DNA of 64,000 bases from Serripes groenlandicus (taxonomy: Eukaryota > Mollusca > Bivalvia > Cardiida > Cardiidae). This document shows, one piece after another, positions 1 to 10,868 of the stretch. The notes beneath the pieces are model-generated. The model ran no database searches, was not told where the DNA came from, and saw only the letters and a program-made list of their open reading frames with translations. A program made the translations under genes and the position numbers. How positions within the stretch are numbered: position 1 is the first letter of the stretch; the number at the start of each line of letters is the position of its first letter. The stretch spans positions 558,001 to 622,000 of the forward strand of contig JASEVX010000035.1 of the NCBI GenBank assembly GCA_031761405.1, written 5' to 3'.

Positions 1-316
1 TATTTATATTCTAATAAAACTCGCAATCGATTATGTGCCTTGATTTCTTCCATCTATTTTACGAAACTTTTATGGCACTACACAAAGGGAATTTTTGGGT
101 CATGAAGCTAGAACTCACAAAAGGATACCCCCTGTTGCACTTACAAGACATATGGACAGACAGATATATTCTTGCACATCCTCAGGTTGTGTACTGCAAC
201 TGTGTAAAGCTTCATTAGAATTGGTCCAGCCGTTAAGGAGGAGTTGCGCTTACAAAACGGACAGACAGGGCGATTCCTATATACCCCCCTAAAACTTTGT
301 TTGCGGGGGTATAAAT
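1..316 (+). repeat. Right end of a TACCCCC-type interspersed element
   Basis: The stretch ends with CAGACAGGGCGATTCC, then a short palindrome of C-run, AAAACTTTG and G-run at about 279-316. The same terminus closes the array element at 18,783-20,204. The left end lies outside the window. Short open frames here are not convincing. Confidence 0.5.
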
Positions 317-752
317 ATATAGGGAACACCTTGTAAGTAAGAGATAAAAGGCTTATATACCAGCCCAATGGAACAAACAATAAAATTCTTTTTTTTTTCT
401 TCATGAATTTTAAGACCTATATTTCAGTAAACCTTTTCCAACATGCTTTATCAATTGGGGAGACTTCACCCTTCCAAGCATGCAGACTACTCTGGATTTG
501 CCACGATGTTTTCAACTCTGAAATTAAATTATAATTTTATACACATGTCGATGGTTTCATGCAAAACGTTGCAACTTCATTTTTTTGTTCAAGATATAGT
601 TACAACCGTTTTGCATAAAACCATCGAAGTAGGATTAAAAACACTGGCAAACCGAGAAATTGCTCATTATGTTCTCAAAAGTCCTGTGCTTCAGATGCAT
701 TAAAATGTATATGCAGTTGGGAAAAGGGATAAGAGCTAAACAGATCACAAAC
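317..752. other. Unassigned stretch downstream of the THAP-type gene's last exon
   Basis: No gene is visible. About 600-735 weakly resembles the right half of the AACCCTTTCCC MITE family (TGCTTCAGATGCATT followed by GGGAAAAGGGATAA). On the minus strand this would be the 3' UTR or flank of the exon ending at 753; no clear AATAAA was found close by. Confidence 0.3.
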
Positions 753-1450
753 TCATTTTGAACTTTTCTTCGTCGTCAAGCCTCTCATGGATGATAGAAG
801 TCCCTTCAAACTCCTCTTGGGCTGTACATTCAAACTCCTCTTGGGCTGTACATCACCAGAGTCTTTCTTGCCAGAGTCCAGTACGACGTCGTGCAACATG
901 TCGTAACGATACCCTCGCTTCTTTGCTTCCTCAAGATTCAGCTTTATCTCCTCGAGGTAGTCATATGCTGCACCTTCTTCCTCTAATGCAGCAAGCTCGA
1001 GTTTGGTCCTCTTCTCTTTCTTTCTTGCTCGTAAAAATACTATCTTTCGGCGTACCGGCCACATTCGGGTTCGCAATTTTTCCAGCGCACGTCTTTTCCT
1101 TTTCTTTTTTTTGATGCGAAGAACGTACTTGTTACCATTTTTTGATGCGGATATAGGTGTATTAGTTGTTGGTGGCTTAATCACGATTTTGTTTGAAGTT
1201 GGAATGTCTATGGGATTAATGCCAGTTGATAGAGGATTACTAATAGTCGTATCAAATCCAGGTATTTTTGGCGTTTCAATAACTTCACGAGGCTTTATTT
1301 TGTCTCGTATCTCCTTTTTGTTGAGCGGACTGCAGACTTTGACTGAACTTAGTTGTGGTAGATAACAACCATGTACATGATGTATCGATGTGTATGCTGG
1401 GGTTGTTCTTGCATTGGCTGAAGCTGCTATTGAATGAGTATTTCTTACAC
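753..1450 (-). CDS. Terminal exon of a THAP-type gene: basic, coiled-coil-like C-terminus
   Basis: On the minus strand an open frame of about 231 codons runs from a splice acceptor (TATCAACAG, AG at 1452-1451) to a stop at 753. The N-terminal half is rich in Ser, Thr and Pro. It is followed by a KKKKRKRR cluster that would serve as a nuclear localisation signal, then a charged stretch with heptad-like Leu spacing (KLELAALEEE, LEEIKLNLEEAKK). Near the end the peptide VQPKRSL is present twice in tandem. The acceptor leaves phase 1 (two bases before the first full codon), which matches the donor at 10,868. No conserved enzyme domain is recognised. Assignment to the THAP-type gene rests on strand, order and phase; it could belong to another nuclear protein. 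Confidence 0.55.
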
Positions 1451-1514
1451 CTGTTGATACAAAAAGACAATTTTAAGTTCTTCAACAGGAACTCATTCTC
1501 TTCCTTCTGATCAT

Positions 1515-1661
1515 TTAACCCATTTCCACATACAACATATACATATCTGCAGCAGACGACTTTGAACACATCTAGGTAAAATTAAGAAATTTCTCTTAAT
1601 ATTAAAGTATTAGAATGGTATAAGACTGAAAACATTGTGGCAAAAGAAGAAATTGAAGGGC
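1515..1661 (+). mobile_element. TTAA MITE family 1, left part
   Basis: Starts TTAACCCATTTCC, followed by CTGCAGCAGACGACTTTGAA, the diagnostic left arm of the commonest MITE in the window. The right arm is missing; a repeat end follows directly. Confidence 0.55.
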
Positions 1662-1664
1662 ATT

Positions 1665-1825
1665 CTGGTGAGGCCATTCAGAGGATGCTTTTAGTGAGGT
1701 TTTATCCCAATTTATCCACTGGTTACTGACATGAAGATTGGACGGATGCACGACATACGCCGGACATCAGGAGATCACAATAACTCACCTTGAGCACTTC
1801 AAGCTCAGTTGAGCTAAAAAAAAAA
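1665..1825 (+). repeat. 3' end of a GGTGAGCTAAA-type element
   Basis: Contains the pre-terminal block (TCTGGTGAGGCCATT, GGTTACTGA, CGGACATCAGG) and ends ATCACAATAACTCACC, then TTGAGCAC, then GAGCTAAAA, as in the complete copy at 2,083-3,350. It is 5' truncated. Confidence 0.55.
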
Positions 1826-2082
1826 GGCAAATCATTTGCATCATATGCAGGGTCGAGTTATCTTACTTGGTTGTGTATATAGTTGTGAAATTGGTAAGGT
1901 ATAAAGTCAAAAAAGGGCCTTAATTTGCATTATATGCTGGATAGAGTTATTGTACTTAATAGTTAACATAGGTGGGATGGTTGGGAAGGGTTGTATAAAG
2001 TTTCATTGCAATGCATCAAGTAGTTACTAAGATATGATCTGCTTGCAAACTTTAACAAGAATTTGTTAGTAAAACAAGAGGG
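1826..2082. repeat. Interspersed repeat fragment (CATATGCAGG type)
   Basis: Similar sequence recurs at about 3,350-3,500, 3,975-4,035 and 4,251-4,330 (ATCTACATAGGTG, GTTTCAATGCAA). This is a repeat cut by later insertions. Nothing else is seen. Confidence 0.35.
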
Positions 2083-3350
2083 CCATGATGGCCCTGGAAT
2101 CGCTCACCTGATTTTTTTTCTTCACTTTAGCTATATAAGCCCCGCCATCTGGCGGACATAGTTTCCGACCAATCGACTTGGCTTGAAGGAATCTGATAGA
2201 GGGTCACCCTAGGAACATTTCTACAAAATTATTTGAAAATCGGCCTGACAGTTTTGGAGGAGAAGATTTTTTAAGTTTTCACTATAGCCATAAAAGGCAA
2301 AATAGCCCCGACCCCTTGTGGCCATGTTTTTTGACCAATCAACATGGCTTGAAGGAATCTGATAGAGGGTCATCCAAGGAACATTTCTACAAAATTATTT
2401 GAAAATCGGCCTGACACTTTTGGAGAAGAAGATTTTTTAAGTTTGCACTATAGCTATATAAGGCAAAAAAGCCCCGCCCCCCCTGGCGGCCATGTTTTTC
2501 GACCAATCAACATGGCTTCAAGGAATCTGATAGAGAGTCACCCAAGGAACATTTCTACAAAATAAGTTCAAAATCTGCCAACCAATTTGGGAGGAGAAGA
2601 ATTTTGAAGTTTTTTTCGTTTCGTTGCCATGGAAACCAGAATTCTGCATGGATCCCAATAATTTGAAGGAATTCTGGTGAGGTCATTGAGAGGATGCTTT
2701 CTGTGAAGTTTCATCCCAATTGACCCACTGGTTACTGAGGAGAAGATGTTGAAGATTTTTTAAGTTTTCACTATAACCATAAAAGGCAAAATAGCCCCGC
2801 CCCCTGGCGGCCATGTTTTTCAACCAATCAACATGGCTTGAAGGAATCTGATAGAGGGTCACCCAAGGAACATTTCTACAAAATTATTTGAAAATCGGCC
2901 TGACACTTTTGGAGGAGAAGATTTTTTAAGTTTGCACTATAGCCATATAAGGCAAAATAGCCCCCCCCCCCCCCCCCCCCCCCCTCCTGGCGGCCATGTT
3001 TTTCGACCAATCAACATGGCTTGAAGGAATCTGATAGAGGGTCACCCAAGGATCATTTCTACAAAATAATTTGAAAATCGGCCTGACACTTTCGGAGGAG
3101 AAGATTTTTTAAGAATTTTGAAGTTTTTTTCATTTCGTTGCCATGGAAACCAGAATTCTGCATGGATCCCAAAAATTTTAAGGAATTCTGGTGAGGACAT
3201 TGAGAGGATGCTTTCTGTGAAGTTTCATCCCAGTTGACCCACCGGTTACAGAGGAGAAAATGTTGACGGACGACGGACGACGGACAACGGACATAGGGCG
3301 ATCACAATAACTCACCCTGAGCACTTCGTGCACAGGTGAGCTAAAAAGGG
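2083..3350 (+). mobile_element. GGCCATGATGGCC / GGTGAGCTAAA element with about 170-bp tandem core
   Basis: It begins AACAAGAGGGCCATGATGG with CGCTCACCTGA, and ends GCACTTCGTGC, then AGGTGAGCTAAAA. The core is four to five imperfect units of about 170 bp, recognisable by CCTGGCGGCCATGTTTTTC, CAACATGGCTTGAAGG and AATCGGCCTGACA. One unit has expanded to a C-run of about 27 nt (2,961-2,988). It is non-coding. The terminal hairpin followed by CTAA is reminiscent of Helitron-like non-autonomous elements of bivalves; that class assignment is inference. Confidence 0.65.
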
Positions 3351-3498
3351 CCATAACATATCTAACATGATAATCTACATAGGTGTGATAGTTGGGTAGA
3401 GTTGTATAAATTTTCAATGCAATGCATCCAGTAAATATTGAGATATGGACTCTAATTTAGTTGCACGCAAAACTTTAACCAGAATTTCTCAGTTAAAC

Positions 3499-3972
3499 TA
3501 GAATGGAGTGCTCCCCGGAGCACGTGTGTCACCTGCCGGGGCCTTGTCAGAAAATTTTAATTTTTGACAGAAAAGGGGCAATAACTCTGATATAAAAATA
3601 TTTGGATTATCCCCCTTTCATGAACACATCTCAAAGATTGATATAAACATTTGTCAGAAATTTCAATCCAATCCTTTGAGTAGAAAAAAAGTAATTTGAA
3701 AATTTAAATTTTTGACACAAAAGGGGCAATAACTCTGATATAAAAATATTTGGATTATCCCCCTTTTGTGAACCAATCACACACATTGATATAAACATTT
3801 GTCAGAAGTTTCAATGTAATCCTTTGAGTAGAAAAAAAGTTATTTGAAAACGTGACGAAAAAGTGTGACAACAGACGGATGGACAGACAGACAGACAAGA
3901 CGGATGGACAGACAGACGCCGAAAAAAAAAAAGTAATCCCTAAGTGCCTACCATGCTACGCAGGTGACACAA
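3499..3972 (+). mobile_element. GCTCCCCGGAGC-type element inserted in another repeat
   Basis: Starts CTAGAATGGAGTGCTCCCCG with GTGTCACCTGCC and ends CTACGCAGGTGACACAATAA. There are two internal units of about 155 bp (GGGGCAATAACTCTGATA). A shorter copy is at 13,071-13,318. The flanking repeat continues on both sides, so this is an insertion. Confidence 0.55.
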
Positions 3973-4046
3973 TAAAGGTCATAACTTGCATAAAATGCAG
4001 GATAGTTATCTAACTAGATAATCTACATAGGTGTTATAGTCGGGTA

Positions 4047-4250
4047 TTTGTTTGTTTGTTTGGAGTTTAACGCCGCTTTCAACAGCTTTGGTCATATCAC
4101 GGCGGTCAGTGCACCTACCCATGTTTTCCTGGCTTTCCCACACCAGTACTTACACAACATTCTTTCGAAGCCACTGACTACTTTCTCACAAAGATCAGAG
4201 GTGAGAGGCAATGGAAAACATCACCCGAAAGAATGTCGCCGCAACCGGGG
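4047..4250 (-). mobile_element. SINE 3' module with 11-bp target-site duplication
   Basis: Contains the conserved SINE tail (TTTAACGCCGCTTTCAACA, ATCACGGCGG) in minus orientation with a (TTTG)n start. It is flanked by direct repeats ATAGTCGGGTA at 4,036-4,046 and 4,251-4,261, which show retroposition into the surrounding repeat. A clear tRNA-like head is lacking. Confidence 0.65.
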
Positions 4251-4370
4251 ATAGTCGGGTAGGGTTGTAGGAAGTTTCAATGCAAAACGCCAGGGTGAGT
4301 AGTATAGCTCTCATATTCTTCGAATAGTCGAGCTAAAAAAACTCTCTAAAATGAGTAATTTATCTTGTTT

Positions 4371-4551
4371 TAAACCCTTTCCCACACACAAAACATTTGC
4401 AGCATACGACATTGGAAATATAAAAAATATCTATAAACGAAAGTATAGTTTAAAACATAGATGATTGAGATAAATGGAGAAAATGCTCATGCATGATGAG
4501 CAATTTCTCTAGTTTTTAAAAGTCATCTGCTGCATATGTGCGCAAATGGTA
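4371..4551 (+). mobile_element. TTAA MITE family 1
   Basis: Left end AAACCCTTTCCCACA; internal palindrome GCTCATGCATGATGAGC; right arm AAAAGTCATCTGCTGCAT. The right terminus is eroded. Confidence 0.5.
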
Positions 4552-4646
4552 GAGGTATGAGCTACAGTCCTGGAACTTTAATGCTACATTAAAAAGAACA
4601 ACTGCGCCCAGTTACAGATTGTAAATCAAGTGTTTGCTTGATAAAT

Positions 4647-4703
4647 TAACCCTTTCCCTCAAACGACAATTCTGCAGCAGACGACTTTGAACATATTTCA
4701 TCA
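4647..4703 (+). mobile_element. TTAA MITE family 1, left fragment
   Basis: TTAACCCTTTCCCTCAAACG with CTGCAGCAGACGACTTTGAA. It is cut by the array element that starts at 4,704. Confidence 0.5.
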
Positions 4704-6031
4704 AACAAGAGGGCCATGATGGCCCTGGATCGCTCACCTTAATTATACAATGTACTGCAATGCAAAACACATCAAGACAATTATTCTGAATGCAACCTCC
4801 ACAGTGTTAACAATACTTTCCTTCATTTGGCCTAGTGATCTATATTTTTTACCTGATATGACCCATATTCCAACATGGACTAGATATCATCAAGACAACA
4901 TTCTGACTAAGTTTCAACTTGCTCAAAGTAAAAATGCGGCCTCCGGAGTTTGAACAATATTTTCCTTTATTGACCTAGTTTCTGATCCAATATGACCCAT
5001 ATTTGAACTTGACCTAGATATAATTCAGACAAACATTCTGACCAAATTTCAAGCTGCTGAAGCAAACAATGCGGCATCCAAAGTGTTCACAAGATTTTCC
5101 TTCAATTTGATATAGTGACCTAGTTTTTGATCCAGCATGACCCATATTCAAACTTGGCCTACATATCATCAAGAAAAACATTCTGATAAAGTTTTATCAT
5201 GCTGAAATTAAAAATGCAGTATCCAGAGTGTTAACATGATTACCCTTCAATTTGGTCTAGTGACCTAGTTTTTAACCCGGCATGACCCATATCCGAACTT
5301 GGCCTAGATATCATTTATACAAACATTCTGACCAAATTTCAAATTGCTGAAGCAAAAAATGCAGCTTTTACAGAGTTAACAAGATTTTCCCTCAATTTGG
5401 CCTAGTGACCTAGTTTCTGATCCAATATGACCCATATTTGAACTTGAACTAGATATCTTTAAGACAAACATTCTGGCAAAATTTCAAGCTGCTGAAGCAA
5501 AAAATGCGGAATCCAAAGTGTAAAAAAGATTTTCTTTCAATTTGGGCTAGTGACCTAGTTTTTGACCCGACATGACCCATATTCGAACTTGGCCTAGATA
5601 TCATTCAGCTCAATATTCTGAAATTGCGGCCTCTGGAGTGTTAACAAGATTTTCCTTCAATTTGACCTAGTGACCTACTTTTTGACCCAACGTGACCCAT
5701 GTTCGAACTTGACCTACATATCATCAAGACAAACATTCTGATAAAGTTTCGATATGCTCAAGTTGAAAATGTGGCCTCCAGAGTGTTAACAAGATTTTCC
5801 TTCAACTCGACCTAGTGACCTAGTTTTTGACCTCATATCGCCCAGTTTCGAACTTGTCCAAGATTTTATGGAGATGAACGTTCTGATAAACTTTCATGAA
5901 GATTGGATGCAAAATGTAGCCCGTAGAGTGTTAACAAGCTCAAATGTTGACGAAGGACGACGGCCGGACGCCGGACAAAATGTGATCACAATAGCTCACC
6001 TTGCACTTCGTGCATAGGTGAGCTAAAAATA
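4704..6031 (+). mobile_element. GGCCATGATGGCC / GGTGAGCTAAA element with about 145-bp tandem core
   Basis: The termini are the same as in the 2,083-3,350 element (AACAAGAGGGCCATGATGG; CACTTCGTGCATAGGTGAGC), but the core is unrelated: about eight units of some 145 bp marked by GACCTAGTTT, ATGACCCATATT, GAACTTGGCCTAGATATCAT and ACATTCTGA. The same ends therefore bracket a different array. Confidence 0.65.
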
Positions 6032-6110
6032 AAAAATAATTGAACGGATATCCTATGACTAAAAGTGCAAAACATTGTGGTAAAAGGGAGAAATTTCTCT
6101 TTTTGAGCTT

Positions 6111-6215
6111 TAACCCTTTTCCTCATAAAGACGCTTTCTGATGTCTCTGCAGCAGACAGCTTTTTGAAAACATAGTGACAAAAGAAGAAAATGCTCGTTT
6201 TGATGATGAGCATGC
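6111..6215 (+). mobile_element. TTAA MITE family 1, left half
   Basis: TTTAACCCTTTTCCTCATA, then CTCTGCAGCAGACAGCTTTT, then the central palindrome GCTCGTTTTGATGATGAGC. The right half is missing. Confidence 0.5.
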
Positions 6216-6271
6216 ATACATTGTAGTACCGAGTCTGGCTTACTGAAAATCAGAAATGAATTTAATGCAAA

Positions 6272-6540
6272 CTAGAACTATCACTGAAGATTATAAATAC
6301 CCCCTAAACAGTAAAAGGGCCATATCTTTGTAAAATAACATGCAATTGTAACCCCTTTAGGATATGCACATCTCCTCTTGGTATCCCGGCTGTAGCTTTT
6401 CCGGGGACTTAAACGAAAATCCATGGAAAATCCCCGGAGTATTCAGACAACTTTCCAGGGATAATTTTGGATAATCTGATACTTTCCATGGAAGCTCCAG
6501 CACATTTAAGAGGAAAACCCGGAAATTCCATGGACAACCC
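6272..6540 (+). repeat. 5' end of a CTAGAAATATC-type element, then unassigned sequence
   Basis: ACTAGAACTATCACTGAAG followed by AAATACCCCC matches the left end of the element at 18,783. From about 6,360 the sequence is not assigned; it is rich in CCATGG and CCCGG dyads. Confidence 0.4.
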
Positions 6541-6915
6541 TGAAAGGGTTAACATTGTCTGTATTGGAGCAATGAGTATATTTGAACATGTTGTCCAAGG
6601 ACAGCATAGCTCGTCTGTTAGGGGACTTGATTGTTTCACGCTTTCCCTCATGTGACTTGAAAAATATATTGGCAAACATTTGGAAAGTGTCAATTTTTCC
6701 TTTTGTCACAATGTTTTCAAAAGTTGTCTGCTGCAGATGTGTCATTTTGTGGGAAAGGGTTAACATTGTCTGTATTGGGGCAATGAGTATATTTGAACAA
6801 GTTGTCCAAGGACAGCATAGCTCGTCTGTTAGGTGACTTTTCACGCTTTCCCTCATGCGACTTGAAAAATATATTGGCAAACATTTGGAAAGTGTCAATT
6901 AATAAAAGTATCAAA
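6541..6915 (+). mobile_element. Two overlapping TTAA MITE copies with a local duplication
   Basis: GAAAGGGTTAACATTGTC occurs at about 6,543 and 6,757. The following 90 bp (GTTGTCCAAGGACAGCATAG, CACGCTTTCCCTCATG) are repeated almost exactly, so the block arose by tandem duplication within or beside a MITE. The long frames on both strands here are products of this repeat. Confidence 0.5.
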
Positions 6916-7014
6916 ATTTAAAAGTGTTGCAAACATTTTTAGAGCTTTATGATTGTGTCCTTAGAAAATTTCAATGGGTAATTATTGAGAAAATCACATT
7001 TTCCCGCATTTTGA

Positions 7015-7171
7015 CACATCTGAAGCAAACATAAACATTGTGTGAAACAATGCGGGAAAAGTATAAATTATTCACGATGAGCAATATATTCTATTTCATT
7101 CTGAAACTGCACATTTATTTAATCAGGTCTTTCAGATGTTTTCAGAATTTTTGTTAATGGGAAAGGGTTAA
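7015..7171 (+). mobile_element. TTAA MITE-like fragment
   Basis: Contains GTGTGAAACAATGCGGGAAA and ends AATGGGAAAGGGTTAACTT, the right terminus of family 1. Confidence 0.4.
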
Positions 7172-7324
7172 CTTAATTGCTATGGAATTTTACACACCTT
7201 TAATGGCCAATTGTTCCAGTTGTTTTAGTAAGCCTTGAAGGGCTAGACAGTGCTTTAAATGACCCGCCATTTCTCTGAAAAGATAGAAGACAGAACTTCA
7301 TAATTTAAGCCTTTCAAATTTGTA

Positions 7325-7400
7325 GACTCTGTGGTAAAGTGGTTAGCGTAGGGAATTTGAAGCGGGGCATCCTGGTTTCAATTTCCAATCGCGGCTCCAC
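7325..7400 (+). mobile_element. tRNA-like SINE head fragment
   Basis: TGGTAAAGTGGTTAGCGTAG resembles a pol III box A, and TGGTTTCAATTTCCAATCGC lies at the box B position. It is truncated after about 75 bp. It is not a functional tRNA: no paired acceptor stem is visible. Confidence 0.4.
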
Positions 7401-7419
7401 ATTCATGGTGTGGCAAGGT

Positions 7420-7544
7420 ATTTTTCATTTTGCCACAATGTTTGTGAGCCATTTCTTCTTTTTGCCAAAATGCTTTCATCTCTTTTCAACAAATGTGTTC
7501 CAAGTCGTCTGCTGCAGATTTTTTAGTATGTGGGAAAGGGTTAA
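7420..7544 (+). mobile_element. TTAA MITE family 1, right half
   Basis: TTTTGCCACAATGTTT, AGTCGTCTGCTGCAGATTTT and GTGGGAAAGGGTTAA mark the right arm. Confidence 0.55.
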
Positions 7545-7689
7545 ACATTCCCTGAAAAGCGTTGGGAGTCTCTCTGAAATTTAGACCCAGATAAAAAGGT
7601 CTAGAATAAAATGCACAAAACAGAAATAGATCTTTAAGAATTTTTTTCATCTCATAGTAAAATTAAATGAAATAATACATACATGTACA

Positions 7690-8285
7690 TAAATTTATAT
7701 GAAGTAACAAGAACATTCCAAGAACCTTCCACGAGATTCTTTGCTCATTTTGTAACTTGTAATGAAACGAGAGCACCCCAAGAGAACGTCAAACCTCGTC
7801 CGCTTTTTTCCCCCAAGTAAAAGGGGCATTACTGAATAATGATTAAAGCCAGAATTATGTGACTTGGTATAGACATTGGTATTGTTACAAAAAAACATGT
7901 GCAAGAAGTTTCATTTGAAAATATTGAACATATATATGAGTTATGAGGTAATTAAGGTTGTGTGATGGTGCCGCCAAGTGTATCACAATAGCAAGACTAT
8001 TTTTCTATTAAACAGACATGTTTCATTTGAATGTGTTTAACGGCTTTTGAGTTATGAGGTAAGGTTAAATTTTTTTTTTTGGCAACGACAACTTCAAGGG
8101 TATCACAATAGCCCGAAAACAGACAAGTTAAACAAAACATGTACATGTTTGAAATATTTTATGTAAATGAAGAAACAAAAACATTCCCAGGTCTTTCAAG
8201 CAGATTCTGTGTAAACGTCAAAAGCTCCTAACAGCTTGTAAACGACATTATCTGATCATAGCCTTCCATTTTCAAATACTTATAG
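7690..8285 (+). repeat. Copy 1 of an intronic segmental duplication
   Basis: From about 7,800 this matches 13,620-14,105 (AAAAGGGGCATTACTGA, CTTGGTATAGACAT, AACATTCCCAGGTCTTTCAA, ACGACATTATCTGATCAT). Together with the MITE that follows in both places, the duplicated block is about 700 bp. A fragment recurs at about 17,365-17,410. No gene is seen. Confidence 0.6.
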
Positions 8286-8498
8286 TAAACCCTTTCCCTC
8301 ATATGACAATTCTGCAGCAGACGACTTTGAACATCTTTTGTCAAAGCACAGAAAATCTCTATAATTGAATGGATAACCTAAGACTTAAAAGTCGAAAACA
8401 TTGTGACAAAAGAGCAATTTCTTCTTTTGTAACTATGTTTTCAAAAAGTTGTTTGCTGCAGAGGCATCAGAAAGTGTCTATATCAGGGAAAGTGTTAA
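8286..8498 (+). mobile_element. TTAA MITE family 1, near-complete
   Basis: Left TAAACCCTTTCCCTCATATG; right GGGAAAGTGTTAA. The same insertion is present at the equivalent place in the duplicate at 14,106, so the MITE predates the duplication. Confidence 0.6.
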
Positions 8499-8509
8499 AC
8501 CTTGCCAAC

Positions 8510-8925
8510 TGATAGACGCATTTTGTAGCCTCTGCTGCAGACGATTTTTAAATACATTAAAGATAAGGATTTCTTTTCTTTTGCCAAAATGTTTTGATCT
8601 CTTTTTCAAAGAATATACTTTATTTTATAGAGATTTCCATTTTTTTTTTGCCTAGATGTTTTCAAAGACCTCTGCTGAAGATTCGGTACATGTGAAAAGT
8701 TAATCCTTATCTTCATATGAGACTAGAATTACCCCAATGTAGGAAAGATTTATGTTGCAGACAAGTTAACTCCTCCTTGTCTAGTCCTCATGTGTATTTT
8801 GGTATGTAATCTCACATACGTTCCCACATACAGACACTTTCTGACGCCTCTGCAGCAGACATGATGCATAAAACAGATCTCTTCTAGTAATTATACCTAC
8901 ATTTATAGAGCTTTACTTTTATTTT
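8510..8925 (+). mobile_element. Cluster of degenerate TTAA MITE fragments
   Basis: Pieces of both arms occur in series: CCTCTGCTGCAGACGATTTT near 8,530, TTTGCCTAGATGTTTTCAAA near 8,650, and ACACTTTCTGACGCCTCTGC near 8,830. None is complete. Confidence 0.45.
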
Positions 8926-8929
8926 TATG

Positions 8930-9453
8930 CCCCGGCATACGAAGTATGAGGGGCATATAGTTTTCCGGTCTGTTAGTCCGTCCGTCCGTCCCGCTCAGGT
9001 TAAAGTTTTTGGTCAAGTTAGATTTTAGTGAACCTGATGTCCTATCATTATGAAACTTCACACAAATGACAATCAACATATCATTGTTTAAAAAATTGTA
9101 TCAATTTGAGGTTGGACCAACTGTTCATCCGTCTGTTCGTCTGTCTGTTCGTCCATTCCATTCTCAGGTTAAAGTTTTTGGTCAAGTTAGATTTTAGTGA
9201 AGCTGATGTCCGATCATGATGAAACTTCACACAAATGACTATTAACATATCATTCTTTAAAAAATTGTGCCGATTTGACGTTGTGACCCTCTGTCCGTCC
9301 GTCTGTTCGTCTGTTTGTTCGTCCATACAATTCAGGTTAAAGTTTTTGGTCAAGTTAGTTTTTAGTGAAGCTGATGTCCTATCATGATGAAACTTCACAC
9401 AAAATATAGTTAACAACCGGGGCATCCGTGTTCCATGGACACATTTTCTTGTT
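8930..9453 (+). mobile_element. ATGCCCCGGCAT-type element with about 180-bp tandem core
   Basis: Starts ATGCCCCGGCATACGAAGTA, whose palindrome pairs with GAGGGGCAT, and ends CCGGGGCATCCGTGTTCC. The core has three units of about 180 bp (GGTTAAAGTTTTTGGTCAAG, CACACAAATGAC) separated by GTCCGTC/GTCTGTTC runs. Confidence 0.6.
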
Positions 9454-9454
9454 T

Positions 9455-9512
9455 CTAAATACTTTCATAGTTGTCTGCTGCAGATTTGTTGTATGCGTGG
9501 AAAGGGTTAAGC
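9455..9512 (+). mobile_element. TTAA MITE family 1, right end
   Basis: AGTTGTCTGCTGCAGATTTG followed by GGAAAGGGTTAAG. Confidence 0.5.
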
Positions 9513-9553
9513 TTTCCTTATCACAGGTACAGAGATTACTTTCAAAGAACTAG

Positions 9554-9762
9554 GAATCTGTCGAGGCCCAGTGGTTAGTGTCTTGGATTAAGGACCAGGC
9601 ATCTCGGATTGATTCCACAGTTGTGGCGGTCATGGTCTAATGCCCTTCGGCAAGGCATATTTCCTAGCCTAGAACTGGTTTGTTAACCCAGGGAGCATAA
9701 ATAAGTGAAGTATCATTATGAATTTATGATTTAACTGAAATAATGTTGAAACCGCTTTAACC
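9554..9762 (+). mobile_element. tRNA-derived SINE
   Basis: The head has box-A-like AGTGGTTAGTGTC and a box-B-like GATTGATTCCAC. The middle is GGCAAGGCATATTTCCTAGC, and the tail AACTGAAATAATGTTGAAAC is the conserved SINE 3' module. Its relatives are at 31,334-31,522 and elsewhere. Confidence 0.6.
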
Positions 9763-9851
9763 CTTTACCTCATATAGACACTTTCTGAAGCCTCTAGAGC
9801 AGACGACTTTTGTTGCCTCTGCAGCATACAACTTTTGAAAACATCCTGAAA
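9763..9851 (+). mobile_element. TTAA MITE family 1, left arm
   Basis: TTTAACCCTTTACCTCATA, with the CTCTGCAGCA block partly duplicated. It is cut by the next element at 9,852. Confidence 0.5.
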
Positions 9852-10801
9852 ACAAGAGGGCCATGATGGCCGTATATCGCTCACCTAATCTAATAGAACT
9901 TCAATAGTTTTCAAAGTTTTTACCCTATACATAAGGAAAGCAATAAACCGCCCTGAGGGCCATGTTTTTCAACAGATCAGAATAAATTGAACCAACTTGG
10001 CAGAGGGTCACACAAGGAACATTTGTGCCAAATTATTTTCAAATCAAACCAGTGATTTAGTACAAGAAGATTTTGTTTAAGTTTTCACTACATTACATAT
10101 AAGGAAAACAAGCTGGGCCCCCTGGCGGCCATGTTTTCATCAGATCGTAATAATTTGAACAACCTCTGTACCCCCAAGGAACATTTGTGCCAAATTACAT
10201 TTAAATCAGGCTGGTACTTTTGAACAAGCAGATTTTTAAAGACTTTACAATGCACATCTAAGGAAAACAAGCCCCGCCCCTGGTGGCAATGTTTTTCAAT
10301 GGATCGGATTAATTTGAACAATCTTGCTAGACGGTTCCCCCAAGGAACATTTGTGCCAAGTTATCTTTAAATCAGGCCAGTACTTTTTGACAAGAAGATT
10401 TTTAAAGATTTTACAATGCACATATAAGGAAATCAAGCTCCGCAGCCTGGCGGCCATGTTTTTCAACGGATCGGAAAAACTCGACCAATCTTGGTAGAGG
10501 GTGCCCCAAGGAACATTTGTGCAGAATAATTTTCAAATCAGGCTAGTACTTTTGGACAAAAAGTTTTGGCAATTTTGCCCTTTTCTGATGCCGCAGCAAC
10601 CAAAGTACTACTTGGAATAAATTCTTTGAACAACTTTGAAATGGGACCACCAAAGGAACATTCCTGCGAGTTATTTTGAAATCTTTCTATTCGTTTAGAA
10701 GGAGAAATAATTTGTAGGAAATTGTTAACAGAAGGGCAGACGCCGGAGGGTGAGTGATCACAAAAGCTCACATTGCACTCCGTGCTTCGGTGAGCTAAAA
10801 A
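9852..10801 (+). mobile_element. GGCCATGATGGCC / GGTGAGCTAAA element, third copy with about 160-bp core
   Basis: Starts AACAAGAGGGCCATGATGG and ends GCACTCCGTGCTTCGGTGAG with CTAAAA. About five core units are related to but diverged from those at 2,083 (CCTGGCGGCCATGTTTTCA, AAGGAACATTTGTGCCAA). It is non-coding. Confidence 0.6.
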
Positions 10802-10868
10802 AAATTAGAAATTTCCATACTTTTGCCCAAGCGTTCTCAAAGTTGTCTGCTACAGATTTGTTGGATAC
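10802..10868 (-). mobile_element. TTAA MITE end abutting an exon
   Basis: On the minus strand the sequence leaving the exon (TTACCGTATCCAACAAATC) is a slightly altered MITE terminus. The proposed splice donor GTATCC at 10,868-10,863 therefore lies inside the MITE end. Confidence 0.5.

Noticed and set aside
6409..6914. Frames of up to 130 codons on both strands
   Set aside because: They are created by duplicated MITE sequence (the same peptide start appears twice); no domain.
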